NCBI GenBank assembly: GCA_944381495.1
Contig: CALWLJ010000004.1
Coordinates: 62,001-126,000, forward strand
Direction: 5' to 3'
From: an uncultured Mediterraneibacter sp.
GTDB lineage: Bacteria; Bacillota; Clostridia; Lachnospirales; Lachnospiraceae
Length of the DNA stretch: 64,000 nt
Under the pieces are notes generated by a model. The model saw only the letters and a program-made list of their open reading frames with translations. It had not been told where the DNA came from and ran no database searches. The translations under genes were made by a program, and so were the position numbers. This document shows, piece by piece, positions 54,369-63,033 of the stretch; within the stretch, counting starts at the first letter, position 1; each line of letters starts with the position of its first letter.

Positions 54369-54426
54369 TCGTTACGGTCCGCGCCTAATCTCCGCCCGCA
54401 TGTGCACTTGGCGTGAACTGTAACGA
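54369..54426. repeat. Intergenic inverted repeat after cbiC
   Basis: TCGTTACGGTCCGCGCC (54369-54385) pairs with GGCGTGAACTGTAACGA (54410-54426) with two or three mismatches. It starts at the cbiC stop codon and could protect the mRNA end or stop some transcripts, although sirC lies just beyond. Confidence 0.6.
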
Positions 54427-55071
54427 TTAATCCATCATATAAAGCAGCGCATTACAAATGCAGGCGGCGATATTGCTGCCGCCCTTTCTCCCTCTTGCAA
54501 CAATGTACGGAGTATCCTCCAGTGTCAGGATCAGCTCTTTGGACTGTACCACATTGACGAATCCTACCGGCACTCCAATGATCAGCTCCGGCTTCAGTCT
54601 TCCTTCTTTTACAAGTTCATAAAGCCTTACAAGAGCGGTGGGGGCGTTTCCAACCGCGAAGATCAGTCCCCGGTGATCCCTCTCCCACAGCGCCGCCGCT
54701 TTATCCATGCTGGCAGCCGCCCGGGTGGTGCCGTTCTTCTTTGCCGCTTCCGCCACATCTTCACCGGACATGAAGCAGAAGACTTCGCCGCCGTACCGGG
54801 CCAGCCGTTTCTTGTTGATCCCCGCACGCCCCATCTGTGTATCCGTCACAATGGATGCCCCGTTTCGTATCGCGTCAAGCGCTTTTTCAATAACATGATC
54901 CGAAAAGACCAGATTATCCGCATAATCAAAGTCCGCGCTGGTATGGATGCACCGCTTTACAACAGGCTCCGTTCCCGGCGTCAGATGCCGGTCCCCCAGC
55001 TCCTCCGTTATGATCTCAAAGCTTCTTTTTTCTATATCTGCAGGCAGAACCTGCTCCAGTTCCTTCAGCAT
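54427..55071 (-). CDS. cbiC: Precorrin-8X / cobalt-precorrin-8 methylmutase
   Basis: A 214-residue enzyme moving a methyl group from C-11 to C-12 in the corrin ring. Family features are RCIHTSADFDYADNL (the active-site histidine is in CIHTS), TDTQMGRAGINK, VGNAPTALVRLYEL and GVPVGFVNVVQSK. Length is normal. It is co-directional with the cobU-like gene upstream and the SirC-like gene downstream. Confidence 0.95.
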   Translation of the reverse strand: MLKELEQVLPADIEKRSFEIITEELGDRHLTPGTEPVVKRCIHTSADFDYADNLVFSDHVIEKALDAIRNGASIVTDTQMGRAGINKKRLARYGGEVFCFMSGEDVAEAAKKNGTTRAAASMDKAAALWERDHRGLIFAVGNAPTALVRLYELVKEGRLKPELIIGVPVGFVNVVQSKELILTLEDTPYIVARGRKGGSNIAACICNALLYMMD

Positions 55072-55112
55072 CCTTGTGTCTCCTTCCGTTTCTTCCTGTT
55101 CTGTCCCAAAGG

Positions 55113-56195
55113 CTATTTGATCCTGATCCCGATCCCGCAGACCACCCGGTCTACCCGGGAACTGCGCTCCGCAAGAGCGGTACAGATCCTTCCGACGGTT
55201 TCCCTGTATTCCCGTTCAAAGGCATCTACGGGAACAAGACCGCATCCGATCTCATCGCATATGATCAGCACATCTTTCTTATTCTCCAGGATCTTCCCGG
55301 TCAGCTCTTCCGCCGTCCTGCCCGCCTCCAGCCATCTCCGCACAAGCAGATGAAAATGATCGATAGCGGTATATGTTTCGACTTCCACAAGAGGACATAC
55401 TCCGCCGTCTGTCCACTGTCTCCCCGGATAAAGAATCTCTGCAAAGGCACGCTTTCCCTGGAAAGCGCCTCCTGTTATCAAACGTACGCCGCCCTCCTGC
55501 GGCTTTTCCGCACATATATCCGGGTCGTTGAACACGGTCTTTTCCATCCCATGGTTCTTTCCCGGCCAGTGCTCCTTTTCCATATCTGATATCTGTCCCA
55601 TCTTCCCGTTCTCCATCACACTGCATACAGCCTCGCCGTTCATTTTTACCGGAACCGGAACTCCTGAAACTACCTCTGTCACCCGGTCCGCCATCTCTGC
55701 CAGACTGCTATTGATATCTGCCAGATTTTCCTTATACATCCGCATTTCCGGAGAATCCGGCACGGACTCGGCGAACACATCATTTGTCACCACCACCAGA
55801 TGATCACAGCTTTCTTTCAGCAGCTGCACTCCATTTGCCACAGCTTTCACTGTATTCCCTGCAGCCCCGCCTTCCGTATATATCTCATTGGCGGTAAGGT
55901 TGGAAATGCATTCCAGAAGCACACATGCGCCGTCAAGCGCCCTGCTGTTCTTCCTGACCTGCTCCTCCAGCCCCATATACCACTCCAGCGTATGGAATCC
56001 CTTTCCTGCGCGCATCCTTCTGTGAGAGCGTATCTTTTCCTGAGTTTCCTCTCCATATGGGATCATATCGGCAATGTAATAAAGAGGTATCTCCTTTTTC
56101 AGGACTTCTTCTGCATGACTGTGCCAGCGGCAGACAGATGCCTCTGCATAGGCAGACTTCCCGCTGCCGCTGCCGCCGATGACCAGCTCCATCAT
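55113..56195 (-). CDS. cobU: Tandem CobU: adenosylcobinamide kinase/guanylyltransferase plus a second CobU-like domain
   Basis: A 360-residue protein with two CobU-type domains. The first (1-185) has P-loop GGSGSGKS (7-14), the SHRRMR guanylyl-histidine region near 58 and VVTNDVFAESVPD near 136. A linker of about 50 residues follows. The second domain (about 237-360) has a variant P-loop GGAFQGKR, the CDEIGCGLVPVDAFEREYRE motif and no clear guanylyl-histidine motif. The motifs of one complete enzyme seem split: the CDEIGxGxVP segment, usual in CobU, is only in the second half. ATG at 56195 is supported by GAGGAG. Confidence 0.85.
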   Translation of the reverse strand: MMELVIGGSGSGKSAYAEASVCRWHSHAEEVLKKEIPLYYIADMIPYGEETQEKIRSHRRMRAGKGFHTLEWYMGLEEQVRKNSRALDGACVLLECISNLTANEIYTEGGAAGNTVKAVANGVQLLKESCDHLVVVTNDVFAESVPDSPEMRMYKENLADINSSLAEMADRVTEVVSGVPVPVKMNGEAVCSVMENGKMGQISDMEKEHWPGKNHGMEKTVFNDPDICAEKPQEGGVRLITGGAFQGKRAFAEILYPGRQWTDGGVCPLVEVETYTAIDHFHLLVRRWLEAGRTAEELTGKILENKKDVLIICDEIGCGLVPVDAFEREYRETVGRICTALAERSSRVDRVVCGIGIRIK

Positions 56196-56275
56196 GATCT
56201 TCTCTCCTCTCTGTCGGATATACCGTTGCTTCATATCTGCCCGTTTCTCCTCTCTGCTCCTCCCGCAGCAGAGGA

Positions 56276-56716
56276 TCAGGCTCCTTTTTTCCTGATATTT
56301 ACATGGAGCCGGAACAGAGCGTCCACTATAAACACTGCCAAGGCGATCACTCCGGCGATCTCCAGAGTCTGGAGCAGATAGTATGCGGTCTGCGACCTGT
56401 CATTCAGGATCATATAGTAAACGATCCGGTACATCCCCGCTCCCGGTACGGTAGGCAGTATCCCGGCGATCAGGAACACGGTCACCGGCGCCTTGAATAT
56501 CCTGGCAAATGTGTGTGCCAGCAGGGCGATCACCAGCGCAGACAGAAATGTTGCAAACACCGTTCCCAGCCCAAGCTGAAGACAGCAGATGTAGACTCCG
56601 GCGCCGCCGGCTCCGGCCGCCCCCGCCTGAAGAATATATTTTCCCGGAGTCTCCACAAGGATCGAATAGCCTATAACAGCTGCAAAGCATCCTGCCGCTC
56701 CCAACAGAACTTCCAT
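56276..56716 (-). CDS. Threonine/serine exporter, small (ThrE C-terminal, DUF3815) subunit
   Basis: A 146-residue membrane protein with four or five helices, starting MEVLLGAAGCFAAVIGYSI; PGAGMYRIVYYMI is the family motif. In this family the C-terminal half of ThrE is a separate gene. The ATG at 56716 overlaps the stop of the large-subunit gene by one base (TGATG), and GGGAGGTG is upstream. Confidence 0.88.
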   Translation of the reverse strand: MEVLLGAAGCFAAVIGYSILVETPGKYILQAGAAGAGGAGVYICCLQLGLGTVFATFLSALVIALLAHTFARIFKAPVTVFLIAGILPTVPGAGMYRIVYYMILNDRSQTAYYLLQTLEIAGVIALAVFIVDALFRLHVNIRKKGA

Positions 56717-57489
56717 CACAGAAGAACACCTCCCCGCCACAGCATACTGACAGATGCGATCCCGGCTCCGATGCCGATCGCCACCGAAGCGGCCGTCACA
56801 AATGCCTCCAGAACTCTTGCGCCTCCTGAGATATAATCACCCCGCAGAGTATCCCGGATGGCGTTTGTGATCGCGACTCCGGGCACCAGAGGCATGATTC
56901 CGCTGATTATGACCGTATCCATATTCAGGGCAGGATGCCATGCTTTCAGAAGGACCGCAGTCACCGCTATCCCGACAGAACAGAGCATATTCAGGATAAA
57001 GCTTCCGATCCCCGTCTTTTTCCCGGCTGTAATAAGGACCGCCGATACAACTCCGGTCACCGCAGAAGCTGCGATCTCGGCTATGCCTCCGCCAAAGAGA
57101 GGCGCGAAACCTGCCGGAACCAGAACGGTAGCCAGGTTATACATCCATGTAGAATAGCGATGTCCTTTCATACTTTCCAGTTTCTGCCGGATCTCCTCAA
57201 GAGAAACTTCCCCGGCACAGTATTTCCTCGATATCTCATTTACTTCCACGATGCGGTTCATGTTGGTGCCCCGGTCCCGGATCCTCCGCATGACGGTTAC
57301 CGCATCTGCGCCCGGATCATTGATGGTAACGATGATCCCGGTCAGCATTACGATAGCCTCTGTCTTCTCTGCTCCGGCCGTGTCCAGGATATGCTTCATC
57401 GTATCCTCCACCCTGTAAGTCTCCGCCCCGCTTCTCAGCATGATCTCTCCCGCAAGGATCGCAGTATCTGCAATTAATCTGTAATCCAT
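56716..57489 (-). CDS. Threonine/serine exporter, large (ThrE N-terminal, DUF1212) subunit
   Basis: A 257-residue protein with a soluble start and about five helices from residue 120. Features include ILAGEIMLRSGAETYRVEDT and MPLVPGVAITNAIRDTLRGDYISGGAR, typical of DUF1212. With the next gene it forms a split ThrE-type exporter of threonine/serine or related small amino acids. ATG at 57489 has AGGAGG; the earlier ATG at 57558 would add an arginine-rich non-family stretch. Confidence 0.9.
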   Translation of the reverse strand: MDYRLIADTAILAGEIMLRSGAETYRVEDTMKHILDTAGAEKTEAIVMLTGIIVTINDPGADAVTVMRRIRDRGTNMNRIVEVNEISRKYCAGEVSLEEIRQKLESMKGHRYSTWMYNLATVLVPAGFAPLFGGGIAEIAASAVTGVVSAVLITAGKKTGIGSFILNMLCSVGIAVTAVLLKAWHPALNMDTVIISGIMPLVPGVAITNAIRDTLRGDYISGGARVLEAFVTAASVAIGIGAGIASVSMLWRGGVLL

Positions 57490-57597
57490 GTATCTGCCTC
57501 CTCTCACGCGTCTGTCTGCCCGCTGTCTGCCCGCTGTCCACTCTCTGTCTTTCCTCATCTTCCGGCAGCTTATTACTTTATTACTGCTTATTGCCGC

Positions 57598-59235
57598 CTA
57601 TTCCCCGATATCTGCCATGCGGTAATCCAGCGCTCCCGTGGCCGGGATCTGCCGGATGCCGGTGATGTCAGGGTTCACCAGGTTCACACTCTTCATGGCG
57701 TAAAGAGGCATGATATAGAACTGTTCTCCCACAGCCAGCTGCTCCGCCTGATGCATCAGCTCGGACCTCTTCGCCGGATCTGTCTCCCGGTCAGACTGCG
57801 CCACGATAGAGTCGTACTCCTCATCATGGATCCCGCTGCAGTTATAAGTGCTGTTGGAAAGAAGCATGGACAGGTAGGTATACGGATCAGCAAAATCCGC
57901 TGTCCAGTTCATCCTGCACAGTTCAAAGTCCCCCGCATGACGGGCGCTGTAGTTGGCCTGAAGCTCCTGGGGATTCAGCTGGATGTCAATGTTCAGCGTC
58001 TCTTTAAGCTGCTGCTGGATCACCTGGGCCGTATCCGAATCCATCTCCAGCGTAGGGTAGCTGTAAGTCAGTGTGGGGAATCCCTCCGCGTTGGGGTACC
58101 CCGCCTCAGCCAGAAGCTCCCGTGCCCGCTCCGCATTTTCCTCAAAGGGCTGCTCTGCACCGTCAACAAAATATTCTCCTGTGGAACGGTCGGTCATATA
58201 CTTGGCCACAAGGTTATAAGTCGGTTCTGTATCCGTCCCGACAATTGTACAGAGCTCTTCCCTGTCCAGCGCCAGGTTCATAGCCTCCCGGACTCGCACA
58301 TCATCCAGCGGCTCCACATTCAGGTTAAAGTAAATATATCGTGTGGCGATCTGATCTGTCACATACAGGTCGTCTCTGCCCTCGTACAGCTCCATGACTG
58401 ATGAGGGAAGAGATGTAGCTACGTCCACCTCTCCCGTCTCATAGGCAGTTGCCATGGACTGGGTATCGTCAAAGAACCGGTATGTGATCCGGTCCAGACT
58501 GATGGCGTCCTTATTCCAGTAGTTCTCGTTCTTCTCAAGGACAAAATACTGGTCCGGCACATATTCCGTCAGACAGAAAGGTCCGTTGGCCAGACTGGTC
58601 TGAGGATCCCTGTCCCAGCCGCTTTCCGGAGAGTCCGCATATTTCGCACAGGATGGCGTGTATACGGGAAGCCGCAGCAGATCCAGGAAATAGACACATG
58701 GCTCCTCAAGGGTGAATACAAGGGTATGATCGTCAGGCGCCTCCACTCCCAGCGTGTCCATGTCCGCTTCCCCGTTGTAGATCTCCTCCGCATTCTCGAT
58801 TGGGAAGAGATAGTTGGCATATCCGCTTCCGGAAGCCGGATCCAGCGCCCGGGTCATGGTATTGAGGAAATCCTCTGACGTGACCTGGCTTCCGTCGGAC
58901 CAGAGGGCGTCCTCTCTTAAATGAAACGTCCATACCGTCTGGTCTTCATTGACCTCGTAAGACTCGGCTGCCCGGTACTCGATCTCCCCATTCTCATCAT
59001 AGGTGAGGAGTTCGTCCAGAGCAGCGACCGAGTAGGCCAGATAGGTAAGGGCAATAGACCCCGCCGGATCCATGGAACCGGTCTCACTGTTGATGGCAAC
59101 CGTGATCTCCTTTTCGCCTGCTGCCCCATGACTGTCCCCGTAGGAACAGCCGGATAAAACTGTCACGCCGGACAAGATCACCGCCAGAACAAGTGAGATC
59201 ATCCTGCTGTTTCTTTTTCTGTCTGTCTTTTTCAT
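57598..59235 (-). CDS. oppA: Oligopeptide-binding lipoprotein, OppA type
   Basis: A 545-residue family 5 solute-binding protein. The signal peptide ends in a lipobox (VLSGC, Cys near residue 30). The mature protein has EITVAINSETGSMDPAGS, ALDELLTYDENGEIE, and DRETDPAKRSELMHQAEQL, typical of peptide-binding components. It feeds the permease encoded upstream (oppB-oppC-oppDF) and is the last gene of that run, separated from oppDF by a hairpin. Peptide specificity is inferred from the family. Confidence 0.93.
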   Translation of the reverse strand: MKKTDRKRNSRMISLVLAVILSGVTVLSGCSYGDSHGAAGEKEITVAINSETGSMDPAGSIALTYLAYSVAALDELLTYDENGEIEYRAAESYEVNEDQTVWTFHLREDALWSDGSQVTSEDFLNTMTRALDPASGSGYANYLFPIENAEEIYNGEADMDTLGVEAPDDHTLVFTLEEPCVYFLDLLRLPVYTPSCAKYADSPESGWDRDPQTSLANGPFCLTEYVPDQYFVLEKNENYWNKDAISLDRITYRFFDDTQSMATAYETGEVDVATSLPSSVMELYEGRDDLYVTDQIATRYIYFNLNVEPLDDVRVREAMNLALDREELCTIVGTDTEPTYNLVAKYMTDRSTGEYFVDGAEQPFEENAERARELLAEAGYPNAEGFPTLTYSYPTLEMDSDTAQVIQQQLKETLNIDIQLNPQELQANYSARHAGDFELCRMNWTADFADPYTYLSMLLSNSTYNCSGIHDEEYDSIVAQSDRETDPAKRSELMHQAEQLAVGEQFYIMPLYAMKSVNLVNPDITGIRQIPATGALDYRMADIGE

Positions 59236-59254
59236 GCTGTCTCCTTTATCTTTC

Positions 59255-59312
59255 TGTCACAGTTCAGCCATTCGAAATGCCCCCCCCCGATAAGGGGGAC
59301 TGAACTGTCACA
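59255..59312. repeat. Hairpin with C9 run between oppDF and oppA
   Basis: TCACAGTTCAG pairs with CTGAACTGTCA, and inside it a nine-C run pairs with GGGGG around a GATAA loop (59280-59299). On the minus strand it separates the transporter genes from oppA. It may act as a processing or partial-termination hairpin, leaving oppA mRNA more abundant. Confidence 0.65.
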
Positions 59313-59323
59313 TACATCATTTC

Positions 59324-61189
59324 TCATATCTGAGATGTCATCGTGTAGCCCTCGCCTCTTCTGCCGCTGTGCTCCTGGGAATAGAGGAAGCAGGAGACCA
59401 TCCGGCCGCCGAAGCTATAGTTCCCGGGCGTCTCCTCGAAGCAGCAGTCCATGGCATATCCGCACTGTCCGGCAAACGGACATCCACGGCCGGCTTTTTT
59501 CTCTCCCCTGTCCTGCTCCTGAACATGAGACGCTCTGATCTTCCTGGCCCTCACAGGATCCGCCTCCGGCACTGCCTCCAGAAGCTGCCGGGTATAGGGA
59601 TGCCAGGGATCGGAACAGACCTCTTTCGTCCTTCCCGATTCCACCAGCCTGCCTCCGTACAGAACTCCCACTCTGCTGCTGACCTGCCGCACCGTGTGCA
59701 GGTCATGGGAAATGAACAGGATCGAGATTCCTCTCTCCCTCTGGAACCTCAGCAGCAGCTCCAGTATCCTGCTCCCGGTCACAGCGTCCAGGGAAGAAAG
59801 GGCCTCATCACAGATCAGCAGCTCTGGCCCGTTGATCAGTGCCCTGGCAATGGCAATACGCTGCCGCTGCCCGCCGGAGAAACTGCCCGGGTATTTCCCC
59901 ATATCTTCTTCTGAAAGCCCTACCTGTTCCAGCATGACTGAAGCTTTCTCCCGCCAGATCTGCCTTTTCTCATGTGAACTCTTTTTCTTGATGGTCTCCC
60001 GCCCCTCGCCAGATTTGTCAGCCGCCCTCAGCGCCTCTTCCAGAGTCTGTCCCGCAGTGAGGCAGGGATTCAGTGACGCCGCCGGATCCTGGAACACCAT
60101 CTGTATCTTTCCTGTGCGTTCTCTTTCCGCTGCCTCCCGGCCTCTGTACAGGACCGATCCGCCATCCGGCTTCAGGATGCCGGAGAGGATCCTGGCAAGT
60201 GTGGTCTTTCCGCTTCCGCTCTCTCCCACCAGCGCATAGGTTTCCCCTTCTTCCAGAGTAAGAGAAATATCCCTGACTCCCTCATGACTGTCATATTCTC
60301 TGGTCACATTCTCCAGAGAAACGAGGATCTTTTCTTCGCCCGTCCGCGCTCTGCCGTCTGCACTTTCATTTCTGTTTCCATCTTCACCTGCATTTGTCCG
60401 GTTTCTTCCCTTTGATCGAGACCGTCTCATATCCGGAACTTTTCCGGCCGCGCTCTCCAGAAGCTTCCTCGTATATTCCTCCCGGGGTGCATAGAAAATA
60501 TCCTCGGCACAGCCGCTCTCCACGATCTCTCCGGAATGCATGACATAGACGCTGCCGCACATGGAAGCGATCACTCCCAGGTCATGGCTTACCAGGAGAA
60601 GAGATGTCCCTGTCTCCCTGACGATCCGCCTCAGCAGAAGGAGGATCTGTGCCTGCACGGCGGCATCCAGCGCTGTAGTGGGCTCATCTGCGATGATAAG
60701 ATCCGGCCTGCAGGCCAGGGCAATGGCGCTGACCACTCTCTGGCGCATTCCTCCGGAGAGTTCAAAGGGATACTGTCTCATCCGAATCCGGGGCTGACGG
60801 ATCCCCACCAGATCCAGCAGCTCCAGCGCCCTTTTCTTCGCCTCCCGCCAGGTACATCCTTCCCTGACCCGGACGGTCTCCGCGATCTGCCTGCCGATTC
60901 TGACAGAAGGGTTCAGACAGCTCAGGGAATCCTGGAATATCATGGCGATGTTCCTTCCGGGTCTTGGGGATTCCCCGGAAACCCGGATCTCATCTGCCGT
61001 GACCCTGGCATTGCTCTTCAGAAGGCCCATGACTGCCCGCATGGCCGTACTCTTCCCGGATCCGGATTCCCCTACGATCCCGGCAATCTCTCCCTTTTCC
61101 ACAGAGAAGCTGACGCCCCGGACCGCCTGGCATATGGCCTGTTCCGTATGATATTGTACATTCAGATTCCGGACTTCCAGAACACTCAT
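59324..61189 (-). CDS. oppDF: Fused OppD-OppF peptide ABC transporter ATPase
   Basis: A 621-residue protein with two ABC domains. Domain 1 has Walker A GESGSGKST, signature LSGGMRQR and Walker B LIIADEP; domain 2 has GESGSGKTT, FSGGQRQR and LLICDEA. A charged linker (SRSKGRNRTNAGEDGNRNES) joins them. Each half ends with the cysteine/proline tail or its relic (CPFAGQCGYAM at the very end is the OppF-type Fe-S-like cysteine set). ATG at 61189 overlaps the oppC stop by 4 bases. The longer open frame upstream is the oppC gene read in another frame. Confidence 0.93.
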   Translation of the reverse strand: MSVLEVRNLNVQYHTEQAICQAVRGVSFSVEKGEIAGIVGESGSGKSTAMRAVMGLLKSNARVTADEIRVSGESPRPGRNIAMIFQDSLSCLNPSVRIGRQIAETVRVREGCTWREAKKRALELLDLVGIRQPRIRMRQYPFELSGGMRQRVVSAIALACRPDLIIADEPTTALDAAVQAQILLLLRRIVRETGTSLLLVSHDLGVIASMCGSVYVMHSGEIVESGCAEDIFYAPREEYTRKLLESAAGKVPDMRRSRSKGRNRTNAGEDGNRNESADGRARTGEEKILVSLENVTREYDSHEGVRDISLTLEEGETYALVGESGSGKTTLARILSGILKPDGGSVLYRGREAAERERTGKIQMVFQDPAASLNPCLTAGQTLEEALRAADKSGEGRETIKKKSSHEKRQIWREKASVMLEQVGLSEEDMGKYPGSFSGGQRQRIAIARALINGPELLICDEALSSLDAVTGSRILELLLRFQRERGISILFISHDLHTVRQVSSRVGVLYGGRLVESGRTKEVCSDPWHPYTRQLLEAVPEADPVRARKIRASHVQEQDRGEKKAGRGCPFAGQCGYAMDCCFEETPGNYSFGGRMVSCFLYSQEHSGRRGEGYTMTSQI

Positions 61190-62007
61190 GCCTTCACCTT
61201 CTTTTCCAGCGCTGTCCCGATCATATTCAGCGCAAGCATCATCACACACAGCACCAGAAGGGGACAGACCATCTGATACGGATACAGGAGCATCTGGCTG
61301 CGGGCTTCCTGAATGATGGTACCCAGGCTTGCCGCCGGGGCCGGGATGCCCACCCCGAGGAAACTGAGGAATGCCTCTGTAAATATCCCCTGGGGAATCA
61401 GGAAGATCAGATTCACCAGCACCGGCCCCGCAGCATTTGGCAGCAGATGCCGGAACAGGATGCGGACAGGAGAGATTCCTTCCATCCGGGCCGCACAGGC
61501 AAAATCCGTCCCTTTCAGCCGGATGATCTCTCCTCTTGTAATTCTGGCCATATCCGCCCATCCAGCCACACAGAGTCCCAGTATCATGCTCTTCACACCG
61601 GCTCCCATTACAAGAGTCAGCAGGATCACATAGAGCATGGACGGGATAGAACAGACCACATCCGCGATCCTCATCATCACCAGATCTGTCCCCCTGCCCA
61701 GATAGCCGGATACCGCACCGTAGAGGATCCCGATGACGCCGTTGAGCAGAGCGCTGGTCATCCCGATAAGAAGACTGATCCCTGCTCCGAACCACACCCG
61801 GGCAAACAGATCCCGGCCAAACTTGTCCGTTCCGAACCAGTGGACCAGAGACATGGACTGGTTCTGGATCTGTGCATTCTGTTCCGAATAGGAGAAGGGC
61901 CAGAACAGAGGGACAAGAACAGCCAGCAGGATCCAGACTCCAAGTATGATACAACCCGCTGCCGCCTGCCGGTCTTTTCTGATAAACTGACATACTGTTT
62001 CTCTCAC
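61186..62007 (-). CDS. oppC: Peptide ABC transporter permease, OppC type
   Basis: A 273-residue permease. It starts with GTG at 62007 inside the oppB stop region (GTGA overlap) behind AGGAGGGC. HWFGTDKFGRDLFARVWFGA near 60 is the DppC/OppC N-terminal hallmark; the EAA-type loop is near ISPVRILFRHLLPN. Six helices are expected. It works with OppB in the membrane. Confidence 0.92.
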   Translation of the reverse strand: MRETVCQFIRKDRQAAAGCIILGVWILLAVLVPLFWPFSYSEQNAQIQNQSMSLVHWFGTDKFGRDLFARVWFGAGISLLIGMTSALLNGVIGILYGAVSGYLGRGTDLVMMRIADVVCSIPSMLYVILLTLVMGAGVKSMILGLCVAGWADMARITRGEIIRLKGTDFACAARMEGISPVRILFRHLLPNAAGPVLVNLIFLIPQGIFTEAFLSFLGVGIPAPAASLGTIIQEARSQMLLYPYQMVCPLLVLCVMMLALNMIGTALEKKVKA

Positions 62008-62936
62008 CGGTCCGCCCTCCTGTACGCTCTTCTTGAAGCCGGGTCCAGATATGCTCCCAACAGGTCTGTGATCAGATTGACCAGGATGACCACTGTCCCC
62101 ATAAAGACCGTAAGGCCCATGATCAGCGTATAATCCCGGTTGGTAATGGAGCCTACAAACTCCCGTCCCATGCCTGGTATGGTAAAGATACTTTCCACCA
62201 CAAAGCTCCCTGTCAGCAGGTAAGCAGACGCCGGTCCCACATAATTCAGCACCGGCCGCCAGGCATTTTTCAGAGCATGGGTAAATATGATCCGCCCTGT
62301 GCCAAGTCCCTTTGCGCGGGCGAAAAGCACATACTCCTTCTCCATCTCCGCCGCCAGCGTATTTCCGGTCATCCGCGCGATCACCGCTGTCGGATAAAGA
62401 GCAAGAGCCGTCACGGGAAGGACATAATGGGCGGGTGACAGAAGTCCCGACGCCGGGAACCATTTCAGACGGACACTGAACACGAGGAGCAGCAGGATGG
62501 CCGCCGCAAAGCTGGGGATGCCCGCCGCCAGCATTCCTCCGGCGGAGATCACCTCCCGCACTGCTTTTCGGCGGGATACCGCCATAAGGATGCCCAGCGC
62601 TGTCCCCACGAGGATTGCTGCAGCCAGGACAAGGATCCCCAGTGTGGCAGTCACCGGCCACGTCCTGGCGATGATATCGGTCACCCGGGTACCCGGATCC
62701 TCATAGGAGACACCCAGATCTCCCCGGAGCAGATTCCCCAGATAGACAGCAAACTGTTCGGTCAGGGGCCGGTCCAGTCCGTACTCCTGCTCGATGGCCT
62801 CAACCACCTGTTCCGACACGGCACCTCTCTGGAAAGGACTGCCAGGCATGAGCCTGACGAGGAAAAATGTAACACAGACAAGAACAAACAGGGCCAGAAG
62901 CCCTGTCAGGAGCCGTTTCCATGTATAACGCAGCAT
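62004..62936 (-). CDS. oppB: Peptide ABC transporter permease, OppB type
   Basis: A 310-residue permease with the DppB/OppB N-terminus (LLTGLLALFVLVCVTFFLVRLMPGSPF), GLDRPLTEQFAVYL, and the loop FARAKGLGTGRIIFTHALKN. It is the first gene of the opp run (oppB-oppC-oppDF-oppA), 97 bp after the threonine aldolase stop. Confidence 0.93.
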   Translation of the reverse strand: MLRYTWKRLLTGLLALFVLVCVTFFLVRLMPGSPFQRGAVSEQVVEAIEQEYGLDRPLTEQFAVYLGNLLRGDLGVSYEDPGTRVTDIIARTWPVTATLGILVLAAAILVGTALGILMAVSRRKAVREVISAGGMLAAGIPSFAAAILLLLVFSVRLKWFPASGLLSPAHYVLPVTALALYPTAVIARMTGNTLAAEMEKEYVLFARAKGLGTGRIIFTHALKNAWRPVLNYVGPASAYLLTGSFVVESIFTIPGMGREFVGSITNRDYTLIMGLTVFMGTVVILVNLITDLLGAYLDPASRRAYRRADR

Positions 62937-63033
62937 TTTCCCTCACACTCCTTTCCATAGGCCGTCCGCCCTGTTCCGCCGTTTTCTTTGCTGACTTTCA
63001 CACTTGTCCGCATTCATATCTGACCGTTCCGCT

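Noticed and set aside
61190-61993. 889-codon reading of the OppDF frame starting at 61993
   Set aside because: The extra 268 N-terminal residues are oppC in another frame. The ATG at 61189 with ribosome site and ATPase motif position is correct.
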